From the NCBI RefSeq assembly GCF_000002995.4, contig NW_025062475.1, positions 7,196,187 through 7,260,186 of the forward strand: a stretch of DNA of 64,000 bases. Direction: 5' to 3'. This DNA comes from Brugia malayi. Its lineage: Eukaryota; Nematoda; Chromadorea; Rhabditida; Onchocercidae. Shown here in pieces: positions 1-11,383 of this stretch. The notes under the pieces are model-generated. The model was not told the DNA's origin. It worked only from the letters and a program-made list of their open reading frames with translations, and ran no database searches. The position numbers and the translations under genes were made by a program. Numbering within the stretch: the stretch's first letter is position 1; each line of letters opens with the position of its first letter.

Positions 1-990
1 TTTTTACTGTTTTTTAATTGTGGCTATAGGCCAATCATTATTTAATGAACATATTGTCATTTATTTAAAATTATTATTGAAGATCGTACAACAATCGATC
101 CGAAACATTCATTGTCTTTTTCTTCCTCGCTTCTTTATTATTTAAACCTAAATGCAATAGCCTATCAGTGGCTGCGTTCCATTAATTATCTGCTTTTCTT
201 TTTATGGTTCGTTTTCTTATTTAGCTTTTAGGATCTTTTTTTTTTGTACAATATACTATGTTCCATATTTAGCAATACACTTACCTTTTCTTTCTCTTTA
301 TTACTAATTTTACTTTTACATTATTTTTGAAAAAAATTTTTATTTTCATACCATTTTTTTTATTTTGTAAACTTCACTCACTTTATGCCTCTCATTGATT
401 AAACCATAATTCTTGAATGTTTGCCCAAAATATTATTTTAACTTTTTTATTCCTTTTTTTTTTCATTAATTTCAAAGTGTGTCTCCTGACTAATGCTAAA
501 ATTTCTTCTCATAGCCCGCGTTTTTTTATTATTATTTCTGTTCAAAGTAAACGTCGTTTTTGGTCAGTCATTTCGGTTCTGCACGCTTTTTTGCCAACCC
601 ATTCTTTTTCTTATTTAAATATTACATTATTTTATTTTTCCCTTTTGCATGTCTTTCTATTAATTATCTATGTTTTCCGTGATTTTTTTAACCCCATGCG
701 TGTCCTTTTGTTAACTCCACTAATTGCACGTTTTTTTTTTCTGTTGCTATTACTTAGCTACGTTGATCTCATTTGCACGCATTTTTAGCGAAATGTAACA
801 CCGAAAATATTGATGATTAGACATTAAAAAATCAATACAGATAGTTATGAAGACATAGCAAAATTTTTAAATCTAAATCAATCTGAACTGCAAGTAACAG
901 TAAATAATGCAAACAAAGGAAACATAGCATATACACTAAAATGTCAGTACACATAGAATTTGATTAAATTATTATTGTCACATACCACTG
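1..990. other. T-rich intergenic stretch, no gene seen
   Basis: Long runs of T and simple T-rich sequence dominate. The 123-codon open frame at 417-788 is almost entirely Phe, Leu, Ile and Ser from T-runs and shows no domain, so I do not call it a gene. No splice-flanked coding exon was seen. Confidence 0.6.
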
Positions 991-994
991 CTAT

Positions 995-1600
995 TTGCAC
1001 CATTGTTATTCTAATTGCTAAACTGCGCATGAATGGATTAACGAGATTCTCACTGTCCCTATTTACTATGAAGCGAAACCACAATCACGGGAACAGGCTT
1101 GGCAAACAGAAAACACTGTTGAGTTTCGGTTAGATGAGAAATGAGAGATGGAAATGCAAGCTTACGTGCACAAATTAATGAAGATGATACGGGTAATCAG
1201 TTGACTGTTAGCTGATGACTTTTTTTTATTTCATAGGCTACTATGTTTCTTATTTCTCATGTTTCGAAATTTTTGATTTAAGTTAAGTCACTTTGTAATT
1301 TAACGACTCGCACCGAAGACAGTGTCAGACGGGGAGTTCGACTGGGTGGTACATCTGTCAACGCAGGTGTCCTAAGGCTAGTTCAGAGAGAAAGGAAACC
1401 TTTCGTAGAGTAAAAGTAAAAGGTAAAGTAGAGTAAAAGGTAAAGGTTCGTTTGATCTTGATTTTTAGTACGAATACAGACCACGAAAGCGTGGCCTATC
1501 GATCCTTTTGAATTTCTTAGAAGTTTCTAGCAAGAGGTGTCAGAAAAACACACACACAAGGATCACTGGCTTGTGGCAGCCAAGCGTTCATAGCGACGTT

Positions 1601-1638
<38 letters not shown>

Positions 1639-2115
1639 CGAGGCATTGGATTGTATACCACCAGTAAGGAATGTGAACTGGGTTTAAACCGTCATGAGAC
1701 AGGTTAGTACTGTAATATGTTGTTGCGCAGTTGGAACTTCAGGTTCAGACGTTTGGTTCATGTGCTTGGCCGCTGATGCGTCTGAGGGATTATGACTGAA
1801 CGCTTGTAAGTCAGAATCCCACCTAGACAAGGCAAGATAAATTTGCTCCCCGGTGTCGGGAGGTACTGTTATGTAATTGTGGTCGTAATACGTCTACTGT
1901 TACAGCTGATGTCCCACACTATAAGGCCTTGTTATTTAATCGAAGGATTAAATGGTTACCAATACCGGATTACCCTGGTACAATATCGGGGCGCAAGATC
2001 ACTTACAGACGACTTGATTCCTGGTCAAGTTGTTGTAAGCAGTAGAGTAGCCTTCATACTACGATCTGTTAAAACTTGTGCTTTGATTGAACGATTTGTT
2101 CTTCCGATTTGCATA
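995..2115 (+). pseudogene. 28S rRNA 3'-third relic (decayed rDNA fragment)
   Basis: Plus-strand sequence matches, in order, the conserved 3' part of eukaryotic 28S rRNA. At about 1024 is the gcgcatgaatggattaacga block, followed by cactgtccctat and gcgaaaccaca. At about 1565-1665 is the peptidyl-transferase-region block (actggcttgtggcagccaag, cgttcatagcgacgttgctt, gatccttcgatgtcggctct). At about 1680-1850 are the tgggtttaaaccgtcatgag, aggttcagacgtttggt, gggattatgactgaacgc and taagtcagaatccc segments. It ends near 2110 with cgatctgttaaaacttg. The copy is not functional: the highly conserved ccacagggataac stretch before 1565 is replaced by a CA-rich sequence, and the sarcin-ricin loop core (acgagagga), expected near 1728, is missing. 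The upstream two thirds of 28S, 5.8S and 18S are absent. The open frame at 1843-2130 lies inside this relic and is not a gene. The identification rests on recalled rRNA conservation; the exact ends are approximate. Confidence 0.9.
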
Positions 2116-4193
2116 TATACTATAAATTAATTTGATAATCATTTGCAGTTCAGTCTTTTCCATTATATAGCAAAAGGGTTAGTTTTTTATATATAGTTAT
2201 GAGGATGAGGAAAACTGTTCTGTAATATTTATAAATTTATTTTTTCAGTAATGTTTTTGTAAGAGAATAACTAATGATATAACTGGAATCTTTTGAGTTT
2301 AAAATATTGTAAAGTATTTTTTGTGAATAATATAGTTGGAATTTAAGAAAATAAATGAATATTATTTGAATTTGTTTTAAAACAAAAGAGCAGTTTTCAA
2401 TATATTAAGCAATGCATGTACTCTGTTAACAAGTGCAAAATTTTAGACAATGCAAGTAAGCTCAGCTATAATTGAAAAGTGCGTGTTGGATAAATGATTG
2501 CTTACATGAGATACAATTTGAATACTGCATATTTGTCTAAGGAATATTCAATTAACACAAGCGTTAATTCTTTGAATTTAATATAATTTTATTTCGACAC
2601 ATTATATTTCGGTTTCTCGATGTTGTCATTGAGGAATATATGTGGCACGAGTTGCTTGCGCTAGCCTTTGGTGAGTTATTTTGCTGGACCGGTATACTCC
2701 TTAGATATAGTCAGTACAAGTGACAGACTGGAGCCATACAAAAACCGTACTACTTTCTTGTTAAGTTTTAGATAAAGAAATAGCTATGTTTACCAAAAAA
2801 GGAAGCTGTGCTAATTACAGCCTACTCCTTTAATGTATGATTAGAATGGAAGCATGTGAACTGCTTCCTAGTATTTAATCATTGAAGATAAAAAAGATAG
2901 GCTTGATAACTCGTAATTTATAATAGTCACTTAACAACATTATCAGTTGATGTGTAAATGCAGCAACGATGCAGGAATCAGGTTTTGACAAATTCATATA
3001 ATTTGTTAATTTTACTGAATTCTAGTCAATGTTTGATCCAACTTCAACTGTTCCATTGCCAAATTAAACTTCTAGTTTCCTTTGTGATACAGTCAATCAT
3101 TTGCCCAGTGCGTTTTAAATTACAATTGATGTGTGTAAATGCAGCAGCAGAAGCGAACATTTGAAGATTTCTGAAATAGCCTCACTATAATACTTTTCCA
3201 AGCTGAACAATGCTGATTCGGAAGAATACTAAACATACTCAACTACACTATTTCGAAATTTCAATCACGAATACTCTTGTCATTGCACTTCCTGGGACCT
3301 TTCTCCTTCAAGATATATGATTAGACTTCTTCCGAGACAAGTTTAAACGAGGATTCAGAAGTGAAGGTATTCTCACCAAAAATTTGGCCTGATCTATATA
3401 GATTGCCGTATTGTACGTGCCCATCAGAGTGATTACACTCTTTCACGAAAAATTAATGTTGATATTTTAGTGCGTAGCATTCAGTCTTAGGCAAATGTTA
3501 CGATTTAGTTAAGTTTTTTAGCAAAAGTGGAAACAAAACTATCGAGAATTCATGCCTTTTGCTTAGTTTTAAAATAAAAATCGGATAGTGAAGTGGGAAA
3601 ATATAAAGGAAAAATGCCTAGACGGTTAATTGTTAACTGCACCACAGCTTTCTGTGGAGGTAACGACCAATCAAGAAATGACTGGATATTGCAAGTAACG
3701 ATTAACCATATTTGAGCATGATAAAAACAAACAGAGAATTCTGGATCTGGACAAAAAATGCAAACATCTCAATGTGACGTTTTTGCCTTCCGTTTATTGC
3801 AAACTTTTAATGTGTTCATGTATCCATCCAATATGAAGAGAAAAAGCTATTAATAGAGTTAAATACACCGGCAAAGGCACAGAAAACAAGCCTCGCCAAC
3901 ATCATACAACATCACCAATTATGTAACAGGTATGGATGTTACAGATAACTTGTAGTAATTACCAATGTGTAAAAATATCACATCACAAAATTTGTTTCTA
4001 CAAAAGAAATAGCACTAAAAAACACATGTACAAAACTGTTGCAACATGAAAGAACAGTTAAAGATAAATATTACGAAGTTCTGCCCTGCTTCTATCAAAG
4101 CAGAAATAATCAATTTTTAAACTGGAAACTGACAAATTCAGTCATAACGCGAAAACGCCAACAGAATCTGACAAGATAAAGTAACAAATGAAA
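2116..4193. other. Intergenic, no gene seen
   Basis: A+T-rich sequence with no splice-flanked coding exon. The short frame at 2958-3164 has no recognisable feature. A structured inverted repeat at 3624-3707 is listed separately. The start is the 3' flank of the rDNA relic; the end is the 3' flank of the minus-strand kinase gene. Confidence 0.5.
3624..3707. repeat. Nested stem-loop / inverted repeat
   Basis: ggttaattgttaac at 3624-3637 is nearly the reverse complement of gtaacgattaacc at 3695-3707, with one G-U type mismatch and one extra base. Inside is a perfect 6-bp hairpin, ccacag/ctgtgg, at 3642-3657 with a 4-base loop. It could be a small structured RNA, a mobile-element remnant, or chance in A+T-rich DNA. 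No function is assigned. Confidence 0.35.
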
Positions 4194-5274
4194 CTATGTT
4201 GTACTGATGGCTTGCACCAGTCCCTGCTTTTCCAATATTCTAAGGCGCTTCTCAACTGCATTCTTATATTTCGAAAGAATTAGTTTATCTGCTTCACTCG
4301 ACACTTGCTCTGATAGCGTATGCAGCATCATGTAGGCTGTTTGATACCTGAAAAACTACAACTTCAACACTGAGTTACTTGGATAAGAAAAGATGTGTCT
4401 ACATGCACATGTCCCAAGAGCTCCAAAATATCATTGTTCTTCGCTGCTACCATTCCTCCTTTATCATTTAATTCCTAAATATAAATTTATAAATCACATA
4501 TCCACTAAATCAACCAATAAGTCGCTGTCTTCCAGTGCCATATGCTTTCCACTATTCGACGACCAAAAATAGTGGAAACAATAAAAGTGCTAAGTAGCAC
4601 TGAGGAATAGAAAAAAAGGCATTACGTACCGTTGCGAGCAAAGATGTGGATTACCAAAAAGTTCATCCAAAGCAGCACTTTGACAGAGCTGAATGGCATG
4701 TTTATACATAATTCGTTCAGCTGATATTATTGCCATGGCAGGATCTGGACCTGGCAACCCAAGAGATGCTAATTCCTGCGATCGTATCTGAAATATTACC
4801 ACATCATCGCAGTGCTATTCACAAAATTCAACTTCGACTTCTTATCTCAAAAGTAAAAAAAGTGCTCAGGACTTCACTGAAAAGTCATCTTTTCTGACAA
4901 TAAAATAATACAGTCGAAGCGAAGGCAAAAGTTTCAAACTTGAAATGAACAACCCCAATATCTAAGTCACAGGCTTCACGTCTTTAAAAAGCAAACGAAG
5001 AAACGCTCGAAAAAAATGGTTACCAAACATTGATGGTACTTATCATTAAGCTGGTTTAGTACATGCTGCACAGCTGGTGATGGGTGCAGAGTTTCTGACG
5101 CGACTTGTTTCTGAGCGAGAAGAAGAGCTGAAGAAAGCATATGAAGCGCTCGAACATACACAACTAATTGCTCCGCTCGGCGATACGCATCCGACCGCTC
5201 TTTTTTCTACAAAAAAATTTTATGAAACACAATAATCTAAACCCAGTCAAATCAAAAATTTTAAACAATATATC

Positions 5275-5316
<42 letters not shown>

Positions 5317-8300
5317 ATATAGTAAAAATACCAGTGAAATGGAATAAAATCTAAAAAATTCTGCAATATTAAAAAGGGATTTACTTTCCGTGGTGGCATT
5401 GAAAGGGATACAAGATTTCCCCTATCCTCAGCAACATTAATAAGTGTCTCAACTAATTCGAGCACAAATCGTAACTTTGCAAGCACTTGAATATGTTCTG
5501 CCTGGAAATTGGAAAATACTTGAGAAAAAAACATGGCAAAAACTAGAGACTTTACAAGTTTACAATTCAATAACAAAAAAAAAACGAACTCCCATAAGAG
5601 TTTCCTGCTCCAACGATGGTGGAATATCACTTAATGACGGAAGAGTATTTCGGTTCTTTGGTACTGACGCATTCGTATTTGATGCATCTTGGGCGGCCTG
5701 AATACCTGTACAAATTCCCTCATCTGCAGATTCGCTTTCCATGAGCTGTGACTGAGAACATAAATCTGTAACACAAAAACGAGAAAGTAAATATCAATCA
5801 ATACTTATGAATACATAAATTACAACTATTAGAAAAGCTCCATGCGAATTACTAATTTGAGCAGCCAGAAAACTGAATGATTCTATAAGCAGACCACATT
5901 CTTATAAATGATCTAATAATTCTTATTGGTTGAAAGGTAGTTTAGAAAATGTAATGCATGCGGTTTAAATAGTTTGAAAAACTTGCTGGATGCAAATGGA
6001 AGATGGATCGGCTGACTTAATTCAACGTCCTCTTCCTCTTCACTCAGACTGCTGCTATAAAGAAATAATTCTTATTTTTTCATAATTAAAATACATGCCC
6101 TGACTTTGTACCTCATAAACTTTTGTCGCCAAATATAAGTGCAGTCAAAAACAAAGTTGCTAAGACGACTGACCGACAGCGAGTGATGATTTTTCAAGTA
6201 TCTAAAGTGAAAAGAGCAACACTTGTTTGAAAAAATTTTTCAAATAACAACGTCACATTTCAAAATTAAATGTCTAATACTTTCAAATTCAAATAAAATT
6301 TAACCTTCAGTCCGTTAACATTTTACTGACTTCATAAACTACAAACCTCGTTGAAATTTCATTAGCAGCTCGCGCAGTAGCACGAACAGTAAGCGATGCA
6401 CAAGATCGCGGTGGTGATACAGAAAGATATTTTAGATTATCCACTGGAGGTATAGGTGAGAGGTGTGGTGAACTCAGTTTTCCCACATCTTCTTCCATCA
6501 GAGATTGAATATTTCCAACTTCTGTCTTTTCCTTACTTGCTGCCGTTTCATTCCCAGTAAGAGCGCTAAAAACATTTACACCGTCTACTTCCGGAACTGC
6601 TTCCAAAATTTTTCGACTACAACCTCCACTAGCATTATTAGCAGTAACAGAAGGGATTAATTCTGGTGACGAACTACTAGCAGACGTTGTTGCAACTGCA
6701 TCAATAGTATATCGTCGTGATCGATTTTGTAACGCTATATCGTACTGTGAAGTTCGTGAATCTTTCACAATAAACTGTGCTGAAATTTCAGTTATTAAAG
6801 CAATAGAAGTCTATGCAAATATAGCAAAGCAGATGTTTTACAGTGGAAGACTTGAACTTTACTGCAACATGATGAATATTTCAAAAAAGCAAACGAAGTT
6901 CATATATATTGAAGAAAACTCAAAATAGAGTCAAATTAATTTCGCGTAGCGAACTGACTGAGAAAAGAAATACAAAGCAATCTGATGTTAAAAATTAAAA
7001 AAGAAAGATTACTGTCCCAACAGAAGAAATACGAAAAACCCAAAAATTAATATGTCGATGGATTTAACTAGTTGAAGTTAATGCAGAAAAGTGTAACGCA
7101 AAACAGATTTCTATGACAGTATAAAAATTCCAACAAAAAGAAGTGAAATAAAAAGCGTAAAAACTTACTTGTAGGTAAGGTGATATATTCAACGGATGGA
7201 ACTTTCGATTCAGTAGTGGTAGCAGCACTATCAATCACACTTCGTGCATTACACCGTTGAGTGCTTGCAACATGATTATGATGTGCAGAAGAGCCATTTC
7301 GTCTTTCTTCCATTTTTGCATAAGCTAGCCTCTGGCTTGGAACCGGTACTGCACGAGCATTAGATGCAGCATTAAAAATCTAAAATAAGAAAACGCGAAG
7401 AATACAAGGCAATTCGAGCATGTTTCCAGGACAAGCCAGATATTCGACGTTTTTTGTGATGTAGACGTATTACGTCATATTGAGTACGGTAATCTTACGT
7501 ATCGAAGTATAAGAATAAAAAATATTTTTAAAGATAGTACACATAGAATACCTTAATTTGTTTGACAGGATTTCCCGAATGTGAATCAATATTTGAATTG
7601 GTTGTAGAGAATGGTCGCCGAGAAACAAGAGGCGAATGCGTTTTTGATCGACTGTTTGCGAGGGGAATTTGGGTGCCGTGAAATGATGGCAGGAATGTAA
7701 AGTCGTCAGAGTCAGACACAAAACCTGTCTGGACTGATGTCGGAAAGGTGTTATGTCTGAAAAGCGCAGGTATAGACATATTCTCAGGTAAAGCAATAAC
7801 ATAATTACCTAATCAAAATCTTAATATTAATGTTAATGGGAAAGTAACGTACCGTGAACCAATAGGATGAGGTGAACATAATTTTGGACTTGCAATATTA
7901 CGGCTGACAACAGTTGACGTTATAGCAGGTACTGGTAGTCGATGAGATGGAGAAGACATCAGTTGTGGCAAGACAGGCATATCGTGGTGCTTTACGGACG
8001 TAGGACTTGTTATGATAAATGGATGCGAAAAGAAAGCCTCTGAAGTCAATATGATATAGTTTAAACTCTTATAAAACAAATTCATGGGATCAAAAAAATC
8101 TGTCCAAATCCATTTTACAAAAAATTCTGATGTTTTCTTCACAGACTTGCAGTATTCCATATCAATATTGTAAAGCACTGAGTGAAAAGTGGACTAAAGA
8201 AAGCGGGTACATTCACGATTTGAAAGGACGGAATGTTCTGGCGCTGACATTAAACTTTGAAAGTACAGTATATTAATGTCCGACATTACTTTGTTGAAGA

Positions 8301-10302
8301 TTATCGAAATAAAAACTTAAATCAAGAAATCCATGAATACTTAATAATTAAATATTTCCTCGTAAACGCAATTTTTTTGAAAATATCATTTTTACAAAAA
8401 TCCAAACTAAGAGAGAAAAACATCTTAAGATTAAATATATTTAGCGATTTTAAAAACCAGAAGTCCGATTTCTGTAGTTGATTCAGTATTTCTTGATTAA
8501 AATTACACTTTACACTAGCAATTGGTGTCCTTATGATTTCAAATGGCGGAAACATCCATTTTACATGTTACACGAACACAACACTAACTGAAACCATTCA
8601 TTTAAATATTTAATACGAGGAAAACTGCCGGATGTTTTCTTCATTTTCTAACGAAAATGCTCCATCAATTTTCCCAAAGGGGCAAATAGTAATTTTTTTA
8701 GCTTTATTTGCAGAGATACCAGTTATTTTATTAGCAAATAAAGTAAACTATTACCGAAATCAATGCGATCTTTCGAATTTCTTTTCAGTAGCGCAAGCAA
8801 TAAGTCTTTCAGTAAAGGACTGCAATATGTTGGAATGTTCGGCCGAAGCTCCTTATTCCGCTCATAAAATTGTTTCAAAGCCTGGGGTGTTTGTGCTTGA
8901 AACGGTGCTTTCCCCGTCAAGCATTGAAAAATAATTGTTCCTACCGACCACAAATCAGCTTTGGCGCAATACTGCAACGACATTATCACCTGAAATTAGA
9001 AGTTAGTAATCACCAAACAAAATACATGGACGAGATCTTAAATTTCACAAAAAATAGAAAAAATTTCAATTTCTAAACATATTCCTGGGTCACAAATAAT
9101 TTAATGAAGGATTTCAGCTCAATCCTGCAAAATTCACATAAACAAATTTACTTCAGGAGCCATATACATCGGTGAACCGCATAAAGTGGCAGCCATATGA
9201 CCATCACCTAGAAAACGTGCAAAACCAAAATCAGCAAGTTTCACAATTAAATCCGTAGCCGGAGGATTTGGTCGTTGTCCTGGATTGCATAGCAACAGAT
9301 TTTGTGGCTTTAGATCCCTGAACATATGATTGACATTAGTCTCTCCAATCCTTTTCTTTACAAATAAACAAAAACCTAATCAGCTGGAATCACAAGAAAT
9401 TCTACCTATGAACTACTTTCATAAGTATTGAATAGTTAAAATTTACAAAATGCAACTGCTCTCCATTCAAAGTTATTTTGATCAATGCAATCAGTAACTA
9501 ATAATTTTCATAAATGACTGGAAAATGATTTCACTTTACGATGACTAAAGAACTTCAATTTCGGATTAGAAAATGAATTTGCATATCTGAGATATTACAA
9601 TATTCGAATAAAGAATAAGCCTCGAACTTGACATTTTCTAGTGGTGTGTACTTTATACGTATATATATATATTATTTCGTACAAAAAAAAATGAGAGAAA
9701 ATGACCTGTGCACGATCCCTTTTTTATTAATAGCTTCAATGGCCCGAGAAATGTGAACAAGAAAATGCTGGATGGTTATTTCAGGAAGTGTTACTTTATT
9801 CTGCAAATAATCACCCAAATCTCCAGCATTACAATATTCCATCACCAAGAAAACATTGGTCGGCGTCTCGACACATTTCAATAATGCTACCAAATTTTCA
9901 TGTTGCAAATTAGATAACTCCTGAAATTACATACATTTACTTCGCAAGCATGGTTTTTTTTAACTGCAAATATTGGTCAAAAGTTTCGGTATTCTTACTT
10001 TAAGTATTTTTATTTCCTTGGTGAGCAAATTTTTCGATTTAGTTAAACTCTTCTTTGCAATGCTCTTAATAGCCACCGGAACATCCTTGCGCTGAAAAGC
10101 AACAATTATAAATTTGCATGATTTAAAACCAAAGATATTAAATGAGTGAAGACTTTAGCCACATATCAAAAAAATAACAAAGAAGTGAACATCGAGAAAA
10201 ATAGCAACTAACATCTGCATATCGTCCTTTATAAACGATAGCGAATGCACCATGACCAATCAGATCTTTTTTTGTATATTCAAAGCCATCAAACTTTTCC
10301 AT
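4194..10302 (-). CDS. unc-51: UNC-51/ULK autophagy-initiating Ser/Thr kinase
   Basis: Fifteen exons: 10213-10302, 9999-10091, 9706-9920, 9152-9317, 8755-8989, 7853-8039, 7552-7756, 7169-7379, 6347-6779, about 6017-6054 (donor uncertain), 5590-5765, 5385-5501, 5024-5206, 4630-4787, 4194-4347. They join to 886 aa, close to C. elegans UNC-51. The N-terminal kinase domain (about 8-275) shows the glycine loop [15 protein letters not shown] lysine, HRDLKPQN catalytic loop, ADFGFAR and the activation segment [11 protein letters not shown] long Ser/Thr-rich linker (about 280-640) follows. The C-terminal EAT/tandem-MIT domain contains [27 protein letters not shown] and [20 protein letters not shown], the latter typical of the ULK family. 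In this family the kinase starts autophagy and, in worms, guides axon growth; the C-terminal domain binds ATG13 and membranes, and TORC1 restrains it. The start ATG at 10302 begins MEKFDGFEY. Identity is near certain; exon 10 is the weakest part of the model. Confidence 0.95.
5278..5315. repeat. Homopolymer A run inside an unc-51 intron
   Basis: An uninterrupted run of about 38 A on the plus strand (poly-T on the coding strand) lies in the intron between the exons at 5024-5206 and 5385-5501. On the coding strand it could serve as an extreme polypyrimidine tract. Its length is a likely assembly-error site. Confidence 0.9.
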
Positions 10303-10312
10303 GACTTCTCCT

Positions 10313-10329
10313 TCAACTCATCATGATCT
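10313..10329 (-). promoter_or_regulatory. 5' splice acceptor and minimal upstream ORF of unc-51
   Basis: On the minus strand atattttgcag precedes position 10329, a good 3' splice site 27 bases before the unc-51 start codon. It would be the spliced-leader or a cis-splice acceptor. Between it and the start lies a tiny uORF, ATG ATG AGT TGA (10324 down to 10313), just 10 bases upstream of the main ATG. A uORF this short and this close can lower or condition translation; that effect is inference. Confidence 0.45.
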
Positions 10330-10930
10330 CTGCAAAATATCCCCCTCTTGAGTGAATCATTCAATAAACTAAGAATTTCGCGACAATTTATCCAGCCACA
10401 TCGACATACACTTTTATGCGCAATAACTGAGAATTTCTAAAAACAATCCTTATTATCGCGACCATAATTATCGACACGGGCGAAAAGAATGATGAATTCC
10501 AGAAAATTAGGGATCAAGGAATGCCTAAATAATATCTATGAATTAATGTACAGTTCGAGGTATTCCGTCAATGCCAATTATTTTTATGACGAGAAATTCT
10601 TGGATTTTCAGACCATGAAACATAAAATTGTTTTCTTGGAACATCAAATGAGTACTCTAAAAATTATAGTGCTGCGGGAATAACTAAACGTTGTATGTTA
10701 AGTTAGCTGGTGATCTTTTCAGTGTCTCAAAGATGTTTCGAATAAGCAACGCAATATGGAAGATGAACCGAATTGGATAATCAACGTCTAAATCGGCAGC
10801 AATTATTTATTTGTGCCATATGCTTTCTTCAGTTTCATTTATCCTTTGTTTTCATTCTGAAAAATATTTTCGCTTATTGGTGAATTACGGATGCGAAAAT
10901 AGCTGACTCTCAAGTTCATCAATTAAATTT

Positions 10931-11383
10931 TCAACACTTCATTGTTCTTCGTATCACTTCCCGAAGTCTACTTAGACCTAATATCAAACACAAAAATTAA
11001 TTCTTTGCTATTTTCTGCTTTTTCTTATAGCTTAAAGTATTCCGAGTTTTAATAAAGTTCAAGAATGAGCTTTTAAAAAGCACTTACCGATGAAGTCAAC
11101 AATATTATCGCTCATATGGTATTTTTTTTGTTTCCTCTCTAAATCGTAGGCAAACTGGAATCTTACTAACATCATTTTACACATTCTTTGATATCGATTA
11201 GACGATAATCCAATGCTTCGTAATCTCCAACCTAATAAAAACATAAAATTTAGTGACCATATCTAGCGATGACAGGAGCACTATTACCACCGTAGAGTGA
11301 CGCGGAAAGCTTATCGAAAAAATAAACTTTGTTGCAATTTTCTGCATGTCGCAAAATAACTACCAAAATAGGTAGATCGGCCA
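10931..11383 (-). CDS. Unidentified three-exon C-terminal gene fragment
   Basis: Three minus-strand exons, 11291-11383, 11088-11231 and 10931-10977, are each bounded by AG/GT and joined in consistent phase (1 to 1 to 1). They read as one open frame ending in TGA. The middle exon has a very good donor (gtaagt) and acceptors of the attag type. The peptide runs from VADLPILVVILRHAENC through KVYFFDKLSASLYGWRL and FAYDLERKQKKYHMSDN to DFIGLSRLREVIRRTMKC. I do not recognise the family. No convincing upstream exons or start were found between 11384 and 14155, so this may be the end of a gene with very short exons, a relic, or chance frame agreement. It lies between the abi-1 3' end and the unc-51 5' end on the same strand. 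Confidence 0.35.

Noticed and set aside
1843..2130. 95-codon open frame as a protein gene
   Set aside because: It lies wholly within the 28S rRNA relic; the reading frame is a by-product.
5247..5630. 127-codon minus-strand frame as a separate gene
   Set aside because: Only 5385-5501 of it is a real unc-51 exon; the rest is intron, including the poly-T run read as poly-Phe.
8632..9076. Plus-strand frames over 68-100 codons
   Set aside because: Antisense shadows of the unc-51 kinase exon at 8755-8989.
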